A DNA stretch of 48,364 nucleotides, taken from positions 185,983-234,346 of the forward strand of contig NZ_KB892393.1 in NCBI RefSeq assembly GCF_000373765.1, in the 5' to 3' direction. Source of the DNA: Legionella shakespearei DSM 23087 (GTDB taxonomy: Bacteria; Pseudomonadota; Gammaproteobacteria; Legionellales; Legionellaceae). Within the stretch, counting starts at the first letter, position 1. Each line of letters opens with the position of its first letter. A program made the translations under genes and the position numbers. Below, piece after piece: positions 37,862 through 47,093 of this stretch. The notes below the pieces were generated by a model. The model saw nothing but the letters and a program-made list of their open reading frames with translations. It searched no databases and was not told the DNA's origin.

Positions 37862-37922
37862 TTTATTGCCACTTCGATCCCGTATTACGGCTGGCGCCTA
37901 ATACGGGCTACAAATACCGGTA

Positions 37923-38408
37923 CTAATCGCGGAAATTCTCGAACTGTAATGGCAATTCAATGTCCGATTTCTTCAATAACGCAATGGTATCCTGCAAATC
38001 ATCGCGCTTTTTCCCGGTAACACGAATTTTTTCACCCTGAATTGAGGTTTGTACCTTAACTTTGCTGTCTTTAATGTATTTAATGATTTCTTTGGCCGCA
38101 GGCTGATCAATCCCTTGCTTAAAGGTCATGTTCAGTGAAAAAAACTTGCCGCTGTGGATGGGCTTGTCTTCTATATCAACCCCGGATGTGTCCAAATTGC
38201 GTTTCGAGCAATGAGTACGGAATAAATCTTCCAATTGCCTTACCTGAAAGTCCGATTCAGAACGCAGGGTCACGGTGAGTTCTTTCAGCTCTATAGTCGC
38301 CTCGACACCACGAAAATCAAAGCGAGTGCCTACCTCTCTGACCGCATTATCTACTGCGTTGCGTAATTCTACTTCATTCGTTTCAGAAACAATATCAAAA
38401 GATGGCAT
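37923..38408 (-). CDS. yajQ: YajQ-family nucleotide-binding protein
   Basis: A 161-aa protein of the UPF0234/YajQ family, beginning [20 protein letters not shown] as in E. coli. Blocks [27 protein letters not shown] and [22 protein letters not shown] are typical. Xanthomonas members bind c-di-GMP and act through transcription factors; others bind different nucleotides. The ATG at 38408 is the conserved one and is preferred to the in-frame start at 38423. Confidence 0.93.
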   Translation of the reverse strand: MPSFDIVSETNEVELRNAVDNAVREVGTRFDFRGVEATIELKELTVTLRSESDFQVRQLEDLFRTHCSKRNLDTSGVDIEDKPIHSGKFFSLNMTFKQGIDQPAAKEIIKYIKDSKVKVQTSIQGEKIRVTGKKRDDLQDTIALLKKSDIELPLQFENFRD

Positions 38409-38655
38409 AGCAAACCCGTTCAAGTCAAAAATCTAAATTTAGCAAAAAAAGGAGCCTGGTGGAAGGCTAAGTTGCTGGTCAATTAATTAGCTGTTGCATA
38501 ATCAGAAAAAGAGTGTTATCAAATAAATTGCTTTAAAAGTAATCCAGTCGTCTATGGAATAATAAATCCAGCAATACCGTAAGGCCGCGGACATTGCCAT
38601 TACGTGAACGTCGCGGACCCCACTGCGTTATTTGCTTTCTCAAGGAGTGAGAAGT

Positions 38656-40683
38656 ATGGGAAAGGAAAAAAGGGATCATTTGGCATTATATAAACCATTA
38701 CCTTATAAAGCCCGCTTTTGGCTTTATTCAGAAAATTGCTATACAGAAGAGGAGCTCAATTTAAGGGAATGGCTTCTGAAAACCCGAGCCCAATCCGGCA
38801 TCCATCAGGATTATCTGAAAAACGCCAGCCCTTGGTTTGCAGATAACGACCAAGCGCTTATAAACCCCTACGAACATGCCTGGTTTTATTCTGATGCATT
38901 TAAAACCCGCCATGTATTAAGCCGGGATGATTTTCACGTACAACCTGTCGACAGGCTCCAGTGGCCAGCTTTGTATGATTTGATGCAAAAAGTTGGAGAT
39001 TATCTCCTAATCAGAAATCAGAACCTCCCTGCCGAGCATCTGAATCAACCCATGAACTTTATCCTGCTCGATCTGAATCTGATTTTAAAAAGCTTATCCC
39101 AAAATACAGACATGGGACATGTGAAAGAACAACTCGAATTGATTACCCAGTATTTAAGAACCATTGAAAAAAACATCTCTCCGCTTATTGGTTCAGACCG
39201 CCTGTTTCTGGCAAATTTTCGGTTCACTATTGATGAAGAAATTCACCCTTACCTCAATCACATGATTGAATCACAACAATTAAAGGAACGTCTGGGTGAC
39301 TTGTCGAAAGTGATCAAAAAATTGTCCACTGATCGGAATCGGATTTTGCATTTTGCACTTAACATCAATCAGGTCAATCCACACCCTTACGATTTTTCCC
39401 AGCCGCAACTGGAAGACTCACCAGGCTTTCCAACCCAGGCCGCAAAAAAATGTGGCGCAAGCAGCACCGAGTTAATAGCGGATCCTATGCCGGTCTTGCA
39501 TTTAACCATGGAACAACTTCATGATTGCCCTAATTTCAAATTAATCTCTATGAATGAAGATATTTTGAATCACTATGCTTCTGCCATTGCCGATTTAAAT
39601 GAGCTGGAACGCTTCCAGAAAGTAATTTCTCAAATTATGGATTTATTAGGTCAGGCTGGAGAGGTCTATACTATCTATCAGTTTAATGAGCAAATGCTCA
39701 GCCTTCTCAAACAAATAGATGGCTTTATTGATAATTCATCAAAACATATAGATGCAATCCTTCATGCCAATACCCAGGAATATCATAAAGCGATAGAGAC
39801 AGAACAAAATTTGTCCTTATGGCAAAGATGGTTTTCAGAACAAAAGGAATTGTTACAAACATACATTAAAAATCAGGATACGCTGGCTCAGTTTCCTTCC
39901 AGCAGTTCCGATTTGGCCAAGACCAATAAAATGCTCAAAAGTCACGTGAATCAGGTTATCAGCCATTTAAGTCAACCTCGCTCTATTGAAACCAGTTTTG
40001 AAGCTATAGCAGACAAAGCTCAGGAATTGGACAGGCTCATGGGCTCAATGCATCAATGGATTAAGATTCAACATGAAATGAAAGGTCTGCCAGCGCCAAA
40101 TCCTCCTAAGTTATTACAAAGTATCACTGCGGCCGAACAGATACCCCGGCCACAAATACCGGTCATTCAGACAACGCCAGAAGAAGAACCATCACCACAA
40201 GCTGCAACGCATTATCCCCCTTTATTTTCACCACAGACCGCCCCCTCCCCGAACTTGTGTGCGGAAAGCAGCGGTCAATGCCAAAGTGATGCTTTGGAAT
40301 GTCCCACTGCGAACAATAATATGCTTTATTTCGGAGCAATTGCCTTAATTCCTATAGGGCTAATTGTTTTGTATTTGATTTATAACTGGTCTCAGAAAAA
40401 AGAAAGTTCTATCCAGACCCTTCAAGGAACAGAAGATGAATTTGAACTGTTAAAAACCAGGTTTGAAGATTTACTGGTTAACATTCGCAGGTATGAACAA
40501 GAATACGACCAGGATCTGACGGATGAGTATGAAACCATTCTTCATAGCTTTAATGAATTGGTTCGCAAAGCAAAATCAGGGGTTTACCATACAGAAGAAT
40601 TAAAAGAGACAATTGAGGATCTGAATTATTTCTATCAGGAAACATGTCAGAAAGAGGATAAAAGACTTAATATGGTGAGGTAA
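38656..40683 (+). CDS. Unrecognised single-pass membrane protein with coiled-coil and Pro-rich parts
   Basis: A 675-aa protein not assigned to any family I know. The ATG at 38656 is set by AAGGAG 8 nt upstream. The first ~470 residues are hydrophilic and helical, with coiled-coil-like stretches; a Pro-rich linker (about 480-540) precedes one transmembrane segment at about 557-579 (GAIALIPIGLIVLYLIY), and a charged, probably cytosolic, tail of about 95 residues ends the chain. There is no N-terminal signal peptide. A tail-proximal anchor suggests a large domain on one side of the membrane; topology and function are unknown. Confidence 0.6.
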   Translation: MGKEKRDHLALYKPLPYKARFWLYSENCYTEEELNLREWLLKTRAQSGIHQDYLKNASPWFADNDQALINPYEHAWFYSDAFKTRHVLSRDDFHVQPVDRLQWPALYDLMQKVGDYLLIRNQNLPAEHLNQPMNFILLDLNLILKSLSQNTDMGHVKEQLELITQYLRTIEKNISPLIGSDRLFLANFRFTIDEEIHPYLNHMIESQQLKERLGDLSKVIKKLSTDRNRILHFALNINQVNPHPYDFSQPQLEDSPGFPTQAAKKCGASSTELIADPMPVLHLTMEQLHDCPNFKLISMNEDILNHYASAIADLNELERFQKVISQIMDLLGQAGEVYTIYQFNEQMLSLLKQIDGFIDNSSKHIDAILHANTQEYHKAIETEQNLSLWQRWFSEQKELLQTYIKNQDTLAQFPSSSSDLAKTNKMLKSHVNQVISHLSQPRSIETSFEAIADKAQELDRLMGSMHQWIKIQHEMKGLPAPNPPKLLQSITAAEQIPRPQIPVIQTTPEEEPSPQAATHYPPLFSPQTAPSPNLCAESSGQCQSDALECPTANNNMLYFGAIALIPIGLIVLYLIYNWSQKKESSIQTLQGTEDEFELLKTRFEDLLVNIRRYEQEYDQDLTDEYETILHSFNELVRKAKSGVYHTEELKETIEDLNYFYQETCQKEDKRLNMVR

Positions 40684-40723
40684 AGGGTTAACCCGATTCA
40701 GGTCATGCTGAATAAAGGTTTTT

Positions 40724-40752
40724 GTAGCCCGGTCTGCTTGCAGCCGGGCTAC
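40724..40752. repeat. Short family D hairpin GTAGCCCGG...CCGGGCTAC
   Basis: A compact 29-nt hairpin between the convergent genes ending at 40683 and 40756, in a likely terminator position. The same arms reappear in the large palindrome at 43241-43336. Confidence 0.8.
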
Positions 40753-40755
40753 GCT

Positions 40756-43113
40756 CTATTGCACTCCACAAGAAGGCACCGAAATATCTGTAACATCGTC
40801 TTTGTCTAATCCGTTTTCATTTTCTGACGAGATATCTTTGGCATCGTTAGATGAATCTTCTATGTCTTCTAATTCTGGAGATGCGGAGAACTCTAAGATC
40901 ACAGAATTTTTACCAGGCGCAAAAAAGGTACTGAACAAACCTTGACGTAAAGGAGAGCCTTCAGTTACACCCACTTTTTCTTCTTCATCGCTTTTTATGT
41001 CTTTAAAAATTCCTGCCGACAGGTTTTCTGTAAAAAATTTTACAAGAGAATTTTGGACGTGCTCCCTTAACAACTCATCATAGGCGTCATCAATTATGCT
41101 CTGAATTTCAGACATACGCTCTTGAATTTCCGCACGCCTGATGCCTACAGCGTTAGCCTCTTTTATTTTTTTACGTGATGAAAAACGATTGACGGCGGCT
41201 ACAGTAACATTCTGCTCGTATGCCTCATTAAGCAAAGCAATGTATTCCAGAGTTACCAATTGTAATTTGACTGTTTCCCTTTTAAGGTCCTCAAATGGTG
41301 GAATCAATTCAGGAGCCTCTATTCCATTTAATTTCTGCGCTAATAAATCAAAATTCAGATCAGTAAGAAGAATCAATTTATTTTTATTGACAGGTGGTAT
41401 CCTTGGTAGTAACGCGGCCACTTCCTTGCGAATTCGTGCTGCCTGATAACTTATTTCAGGATCCGTTTGAATCTGAAGAGCCAATTCTTGCCCCAAAGAA
41501 GACTCCAGCTTTTTGTTATGTGGCTTATACGGTGCAATTTTTTTCCGTAATAAAGTAATTGAATCTTTGTTGTTACTTATTAACTCATCCAAGTCTATAT
41601 CTATAGTTACGGAAGAAGGATTTAAAGAGCGTAAAACCTGATTCATCCGGTTATGAAAATCAACACTATTTAAGGTTAATTCCCGATTTCGTTCCAATAC
41701 AACTCTTAAAGGATGTTTGAGCTGCGACAATAAAAGAGCAGCATAAGGCAGGCCGGATTTATTATCTATCCCCATTAGAGAGGCCTCATGTTTAATCAGC
41801 ACGTCAAGACAGGCAATTCTTGATTCATCGGGAGCCGTACTTTTAAAAAAATAATCAACCATAGAAGAATAAACAACATTCTTAATGGTGAAATTTTTGA
41901 AATGCACAGGGACTATATTATTTTTAAGCAGAAAATCCAGTAACTCATGGCGCCCCATTTGTAAGACAGCAAGCAGCAGTTCATCAGGGAGTAAATGATA
42001 AAATGAATTAAGTCTTTCAGCATGTTTAAAATCTGAACTCATCAAAAGTCGTTGTAATACTCTGACGCCTGCTTTTTCAATACGGGCGGCAAGTATACGC
42101 AAATCGTTTAAATCCCCGGCTGTAGCCGTGCGCTCTTTAAGCTCCACTTGCCATTCTTTTTCCTTCAAGCGGCCATGCAAGTCCCTAAGTTCTGTTGCTA
42201 ATTCAGGATCCTTCAGTACTTCGCTTGAATTAAGTTTAAGTTTTAAATCTTCTATATCAGCACTGATTGCAGGCTTGAGTCTGACCTGTTGTGGCTGTGC
42301 TTGTACTGACTTTGTTTTTGATGAACGAGACTTTTTTTCCGCCTTTCCAGAATAGGCTTCTTTAGAAGAGCTTGGTTTATTGTGTTCATTTTCGCGCCCT
42401 TGTCCTATTTCTGGAGAGACAGTAACGGGGGCTGGCTTTTGATGAGAATCCTCTGCTTCCATGATTTCTTTAGATGCCGTCAGCCATCTCATTTTTGTGA
42501 TGATTTTTGCTGATTTATTGGATATCTTGCTTAACTTATGTAACACGTTTATTTGACTTGTAATAACCTCCAGATATTCCTTTTTATTTTTAACCAGCTC
42601 AGAAGACAAGTACTCCAATCGATTTTCCAATTCATCGAATTGGCGCTGCAGATCACCTACCCTGCTCTTCTGGACGCCTCTTAAAAAGGTTACTAATTCA
42701 GAGCAAGCTGCTGTTGCCAAATCGGCGAATAGATCGTCTAAATCATCACTGTCGACAGGTTCATATTTATCCCCATTTAAAACAGATAACATGGGGCTGG
42801 TTACAAAGCCATCTTCAGCATCATAATACACATGCAGGCGGTATTCTGTTCCTGAAGCACTCTCAAAAAAGGCAGTGTAGTGATATTGGCTTTTTAAATC
42901 GATTTTACCTGCAGGCGACTCATACACACTGACATGATGACTGATTAAATCAAGATTATCGATACGTGTTTTCTTTGCAAGAGGTAATTCAAAAAGGAAA
43001 TAACGCGCACCGGATGTATGACTTTTATTAATTAAGCGTATTCCGTCAGGCAAGACAAAATGCGTTGTACGGTAATTCATTTCAATCAGATTATAAAGAG
43101 CTTTTTTAGACAT
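40756..43113 (-). CDS. Large ankyrin-like protein, tandem paralog 1; effector candidate
   Basis: A 785-aa protein with no signal peptide or membrane helix. It aligns end to end with the neighbouring gene (43446-45797): both begin MSKKALYNLI, share HHVSVYESPAGKIDLKSQYH and, in the centre, ankyrin-like helices (ELLDFLLKNN; IACLDVLIKHEASLMGIDNK; GLPYAALLLSQ). Linkers are Lys/Glu rich and coiled-coil-like, and the last ~60 residues are very acidic. The ATG at 43113 is the conserved start, although no strong Shine-Dalgarno is visible. Ankyrin-like fold and type IV secretion are inference; no catalytic motif is recognised. Confidence 0.65.
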   Translation of the reverse strand: MSKKALYNLIEMNYRTTHFVLPDGIRLINKSHTSGARYFLFELPLAKKTRIDNLDLISHHVSVYESPAGKIDLKSQYHYTAFFESASGTEYRLHVYYDAEDGFVTSPMLSVLNGDKYEPVDSDDLDDLFADLATAACSELVTFLRGVQKSRVGDLQRQFDELENRLEYLSSELVKNKKEYLEVITSQINVLHKLSKISNKSAKIITKMRWLTASKEIMEAEDSHQKPAPVTVSPEIGQGRENEHNKPSSSKEAYSGKAEKKSRSSKTKSVQAQPQQVRLKPAISADIEDLKLKLNSSEVLKDPELATELRDLHGRLKEKEWQVELKERTATAGDLNDLRILAARIEKAGVRVLQRLLMSSDFKHAERLNSFYHLLPDELLLAVLQMGRHELLDFLLKNNIVPVHFKNFTIKNVVYSSMVDYFFKSTAPDESRIACLDVLIKHEASLMGIDNKSGLPYAALLLSQLKHPLRVVLERNRELTLNSVDFHNRMNQVLRSLNPSSVTIDIDLDELISNNKDSITLLRKKIAPYKPHNKKLESSLGQELALQIQTDPEISYQAARIRKEVAALLPRIPPVNKNKLILLTDLNFDLLAQKLNGIEAPELIPPFEDLKRETVKLQLVTLEYIALLNEAYEQNVTVAAVNRFSSRKKIKEANAVGIRRAEIQERMSEIQSIIDDAYDELLREHVQNSLVKFFTENLSAGIFKDIKSDEEEKVGVTEGSPLRQGLFSTFFAPGKNSVILEFSASPELEDIEDSSNDAKDISSENENGLDKDDVTDISVPSCGVQ

Positions 43114-43240
43114 ATTTAACACCAATGCGACTTAGAGCTCAAAAATAATACTTCAAGAAACAAAAAAAAGCAATTAATTAGTAAAAAACAGGCCAAATAG
43201 TTTGCGATTAGTCAAAAAATGTCGTGCAGAGAGGAAAATC

Positions 43241-43336
43241 GTAGCCCGGTCTGCTTGCAGCCGGGAATGAAGACTTAGTTAGAACTCAGGTTGTGTAACG
43301 ATCACCAATTCCCGGCTGCAAGCAGACCGGGCTACA
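43241..43336. repeat. Large family D palindrome with perfect 28-bp arms
   Basis: Arms at 43241-43268 and 43309-43336 (GTAGCCCGGTCTGCTTGCAG and complement) around a 40-nt spacer. The CCCGCGG hairpin at 43386-43404 follows. Together they fill the 332-bp gap 43114-43445 between the two paralogs; no gene is seen. Confidence 0.88.
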
Positions 43337-43445
43337 CATCCTGCCAGGACTCTACGACACTGGTCATTCCCCGATATTCCGACGTCCCGCGGCTTGTCCG
43401 CGGGATCCAGGGTTCCACACTCACCACTCAGCCACGGGCTACGAA

Positions 43446-45797
43446 TTATTGTGTCAAACAAGTGCCACTTGGAGCAATGTTCGTATCTTCGGTATTCACT
43501 AATTTTTCGTCACTTCCTGACGACAGGTCAGAATCAGCAACATTATCTGACACTGAAGATGCAGAAACTCTGGCATCAGACGCGAAGAATGTTACAGCAC
43601 TTCTTAAACTCGAAACTTCTTTTTTATCATCACTGCCTGTTTCAGGACGTTGTAAATCTTCAGCCTGTACGTCTTGTGTTAAAACAGCTATTTTTTCATC
43701 AAGAACAGCCTTAGACCGAATGGCTTCAGATAGCGCACTCCTTTCTTCACTGATCATTTTTTTAAGATGCGTTTCCAGCAGTTCTCTATAGGCATAAGTA
43801 AGCATAGTTTTGATTTCTACTATACGATTATCAATTTCCATTGTTCGTCTTTTAAGAGCCTTAAGTTGTTTTGATTCTTTTCGAGCGTGTAGATTGACCC
43901 CAACTAATGCTTTTGGAAAATTAATTACCTCATCAACCAAACTAAGGTATTCCAATATCGCGAGTTGTAATCTGACTGTTGTTCTTTTAAGGTCCTCTAA
44001 AGGTGGAATGTATGCAAGGCTACTTAGCCCATTTATTCCTATCACTAACAAATCAAAATTAATAGTGGTTAAATTAGCAAGATCTCTTTTAGAGGTAACC
44101 TCGCGTACCCGCGGGATCAATAATGCGACCTCCCGGCGAATTCGGCCCGCCTGGTAACTTATTTCAGGATCCGTTTCAAGCTGATGAACCAACTCGTGCC
44201 CCAAAGACAGCTCAAGTTTTGGGTCATGTTGCTGGTGCAGTGCAATTCTTTGTCGCAATAAAACAATTGAATCTTTATTATTTTCTATCAATGTATCTAC
44301 ATTTATAGCTCGGGATTCAGGAGTCAGGGAGCGTAAAACCTGGTTCATTTTGCTATAAAATTGAATACTATTTAAGGTTAATTCCTGATTTCGCTCCAGT
44401 ACAGCCCGCAAAGGATGAGTTTGCTGGAACAATAAAAGCGCTGCATAAGGCAGGCCGGTTTTGTTGTCTATGTCCATCAGGGAAGCGCCTCGTTTAATCA
44501 AAACATCAAGGCATGCCATTTTTTGCTCATCCGATGCAGGGCCATTGAAAAAATAATCAGTCATAGAAGAATAGGTAACGCTTTTTATAGTGAGATTTTT
44601 GCAATTTAAAGGGGCAATATTATGTTTAAGCAGGAAATCAAGTAATTGGTGGCGATTGCTCTGTAAGGCCAAAAGCAGCATATTCTCAGGAAGTAAATGA
44701 TAAAACTGGTTAAGTAGTTCCGCATTGTTAAAATCTGATTGCAATAAAAATCGTTGCAATAGTTCACCTGCTGACTTTTCAATACTGGATCTAAGGATAC
44801 GCAAATCACTTAAGTCCCGCACTGTAGCCGTGCGCTCTTTGAGTTCCACTAGCCATTCCTTTTCTTTTAAGATCACATACAGTTCATTGAGCAGATTTAG
44901 CTGAGTTACTCCAGCGAGTCTTGGAACCATTGTGAATTTAAGTTTTAAGTCTGCTACCTCGTCGCTGATTGCTCGCTGAATTTTAACCTTTGGAGTCGCT
45001 TTCGCTACTTTGCCTTTTTTACTTCTCTTGTCCTTACGCTTTGCAGGGGTAGTTTCATCTTTCGGGTGAGTACCTTTAGGCTCCGCATTCAGGCTCTCAT
45101 CTTCATGCTCCGAAACTGACTCAGACTGAAACTCTCCCGACTCTATAATTTCTTTGGATGTTATTAACCATCTCATTTGTTTAATAACATCGGAGGCTTG
45201 ATTGGATATCTTGCTAAGCTCGTCTAATACCTGTATTTGTCGTGCAATAATTTCCAGATATTCTTTTTTATTTTTAACCGGATCAGAAGATAAAGGCTCT
45301 AATCGATTTTCCAATTCTTTGAATTGGAGTTGCAGAGCCGCTGCCTTACTTTTCTGGGCAGCCCGCAAAAAAGTGACTAATTCAGAACAGGCTGTAGTAG
45401 CCAAATGAGCGAATACTTCGTCTAAATCATCGCTGTTGACCGGCTCATATTTGCCCTCTCTTAAAACAGATAACAAGGGTGCGGTAACCAGAAAATCTCT
45501 GGAATCAAAAAACACATGCAGGCGGAATTCTTCTCCTGCGGCATTATGAAAAAAAGCGGTGTAATGATATTGACTTTTTAAATCAATTTTACCTGTTGGC
45601 GACTCATAAACACTCACATGATGACTGCTTAAGACGAGATCATCGATACGTGTCTTATTCACATTGGGTAATTCAAAAAGAAAATAACGCCCGCCTGATG
45701 TATGCGTTTTATCAGCTAAATATATGCCCGAAGGTAAAGCAAAAGTTGTTGTTCCATGATTCATACGAATCAGGTTGTAAAGCGCTTTTTTAGACAT
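43446..45797 (-). CDS. Large ankyrin-like protein, tandem paralog 2; effector candidate
   Basis: A 783-aa paralog of the gene at 40756-43113, with the same domain order and length. The central ankyrin-like part (HQLLDFLLKHNIAPLNCKN; MACLDVLIKRGASLMDIDNK) and the N-terminal ~200 residues are the best conserved, while the linker at about 225-280 and the C terminus differ in sequence but not in charge. Signal peptide and membrane segments are absent. The start ATG at 45797 is the one shared by both paralogs. Divergence restricted to linkers and tails points to an old duplication with conserved fold. Function unknown. Confidence 0.65.
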   Translation of the reverse strand: MSKKALYNLIRMNHGTTTFALPSGIYLADKTHTSGGRYFLFELPNVNKTRIDDLVLSSHHVSVYESPTGKIDLKSQYHYTAFFHNAAGEEFRLHVFFDSRDFLVTAPLLSVLREGKYEPVNSDDLDEVFAHLATTACSELVTFLRAAQKSKAAALQLQFKELENRLEPLSSDPVKNKKEYLEIIARQIQVLDELSKISNQASDVIKQMRWLITSKEIIESGEFQSESVSEHEDESLNAEPKGTHPKDETTPAKRKDKRSKKGKVAKATPKVKIQRAISDEVADLKLKFTMVPRLAGVTQLNLLNELYVILKEKEWLVELKERTATVRDLSDLRILRSSIEKSAGELLQRFLLQSDFNNAELLNQFYHLLPENMLLLALQSNRHQLLDFLLKHNIAPLNCKNLTIKSVTYSSMTDYFFNGPASDEQKMACLDVLIKRGASLMDIDNKTGLPYAALLLFQQTHPLRAVLERNQELTLNSIQFYSKMNQVLRSLTPESRAINVDTLIENNKDSIVLLRQRIALHQQHDPKLELSLGHELVHQLETDPEISYQAGRIRREVALLIPRVREVTSKRDLANLTTINFDLLVIGINGLSSLAYIPPLEDLKRTTVRLQLAILEYLSLVDEVINFPKALVGVNLHARKESKQLKALKRRTMEIDNRIVEIKTMLTYAYRELLETHLKKMISEERSALSEAIRSKAVLDEKIAVLTQDVQAEDLQRPETGSDDKKEVSSLRSAVTFFASDARVSASSVSDNVADSDLSSGSDEKLVNTEDTNIAPSGTCLTQ

Positions 45798-45882
45798 ATG
45801 TGATACCAATGTGATTCAAAATTGCAAAATACTAGAAAAATCAGAAAAAAACAACCAACATGTACAAAAATAATATAAAATT

Positions 45883-45917
45883 GTAGCCTTGATTACGCTC
45901 CGCTGCATCAAGGCTAC
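45883..45917. repeat. Hairpin GTAGCCTTGAT...ATCAAGGCTAC
   Basis: 35-nt hairpin with 11-bp arms and the loop TACGCTCCGCTGC. It is the compact form of the outer arms around C1 at 7456-7775. Nothing else beyond AT-rich sequence is seen in 45798-46078. Confidence 0.8.
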
Positions 45918-46078
45918 GTCTATTTTAAATCAACCCCTTAATGACAGTGTCTTACAGAAAAGGTTATCCACAAAATCTGTGTATATCTTTGTGAATAGCC
46001 TGTACACGCCCTTATGGGATAAGCTCTAAATCGTGATGCTTTATTTGTTTTCAATATGCTTATGAGGTAAAAACAGTT

Positions 46079-46810
46079 TTAGAAAGGTTTCAGATATTTT
46101 CGGTAATCGTCACCGAACTGTTTGCTGTTAAGATAATCGAGTAACGCCCAGTTAAGCTTATCAATGATGTCGGCATTGTTAGGATTAATAGCAATAGCCG
46201 CTGTAGACTCCAAAGTTACCGGACAACCAAAATCCTGAATAATCCCTCCTGAATTAATCTGCCAATAATTGGCGCTATACGCATCCACCAGGGCAAAATC
46301 TACTTGGTTATTAGTAATCGCATCAACCATATCATCATCACGGGAAAAGATTTTGACTACTGGTTTCTCAACATTTAAGGCCTTTACCTGATCAGCATAG
46401 TCACTGTCGGTAATGCCAATTTTTTTATTACGCAGCAAATCAATTGAAAAAGTGCCTGGTACCTTTTTCTTTAAACCAATGATATGGGTTGTATTGATTA
46501 AATACGGCGATGAAAAATTAACTTTTGTTAAGCGTTCTTTCGTAATAATAAGATTACTTACGGCCAAATCCACAGTACCGTTTGCAACTGCATCAAGAAG
46601 CTTACTCCTGTCCAGAGAAAGAAATTCACACTCATAGCTTAACTTTCTACACACGTATTTCATCATGGATATATCAAATCCATCAAATCGATACTTCTCT
46701 TGCTGAACAATAAAGGGAGGGTCATAATGTGACACCCCTATGAGTATAGAGCGGCTAAACGAACAAAAGGGTACGATGAGAAGCAGTACAAGAATGAAGT
46801 ATTTTCTCAT
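46079..46810 (-). CDS. Periplasmic solute-binding protein, family 3 (amino-acid type)
   Basis: A 243-aa protein with signal peptide MRKYFILVLLLIVPFCSFS and the SBP_bac_3 fold: ILIGVSHYDPPFIV, FDGFDISMMKYVCRKL, VDLAVSNLIITKERLTKVNFS, and the hinge block KKIGITDSD. These bind amino acids or related ligands for ABC import or signalling. The ATG at 46810 is preferred over 46849, which would put 13 extra residues before the signal peptide. No permease or ATPase gene is adjacent, so it is an orphan receptor here. Confidence 0.88.
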   Translation of the reverse strand: MRKYFILVLLLIVPFCSFSRSILIGVSHYDPPFIVQQEKYRFDGFDISMMKYVCRKLSYECEFLSLDRSKLLDAVANGTVDLAVSNLIITKERLTKVNFSSPYLINTTHIIGLKKKVPGTFSIDLLRNKKIGITDSDYADQVKALNVEKPVVKIFSRDDDMVDAITNNQVDFALVDAYSANYWQINSGGIIQDFGCPVTLESTAAIAINPNNADIIDKLNWALLDYLNSKQFGDDYRKYLKPF

Positions 46811-46936
46811 TGAAGGACTCTTTATAATTGTATTGGTATTTATTGACAATTATAGAACATACTCAACAAAATGCATTTGGGAATAATGACCTGGATTAAG
46901 CCGGTATTGTAGCCCGGTCTGTGCCGCAACAAAAAT

Positions 46937-47021
46937 TCCGCTCCCTCACGGTCGCGGCTCGGTTTCCGGTGCACGATGAAGTCAATACGAACGCACGAAA
47001 ACCGAGCCGCGACCGTCAGGA
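46937..47021. repeat. Repeat family A, copy A5, truncated by an IS
   Basis: Matches A4 through the left arm, spacer and most of the right arm, then stops after CCGTCAGGA (47013-47021), where A4 continues AGCGGAA. The following base starts the Tn5-like end. Compared with A4, 36 bp of upstream flank are also missing (GTCTG joined to TGCCGC). Confidence 0.9.
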
Positions 47022-47058
47022 CATATCTTTATACACAAGTAATCACAATTAGCATATC

Positions 47059-47085
47059 ATTCGCTCATTCAAAGAATGAGCGAAT
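47059..47085 (+). promoter_or_regulatory. Perfect hairpin upstream of the transposase start
   Basis: A perfect 12-bp stem (ATTCGCTCATTC / GAATGAGCGAAT) with an AAA loop ends 8 nt before the ATG, overlapping the place of the ribosome site. In IS10/IS50-type elements such hairpins block translation from read-through transcripts (known); that role here is inference. Confidence 0.65.
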
Positions 47086-47093
47086 AAATAAAT

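Noticed and set aside
37468..37872. Long open frames on both strands
   Set aside because: They follow the tandem family E palindromes, have no ribosome site and resemble no protein.
45965..45974. DnaA-box-like TTATCCACA upstream of the solute-binding protein gene
   Set aside because: A single box without a cluster, AT-rich unwinding region or dnaA/dnaN neighbours does not support an origin.
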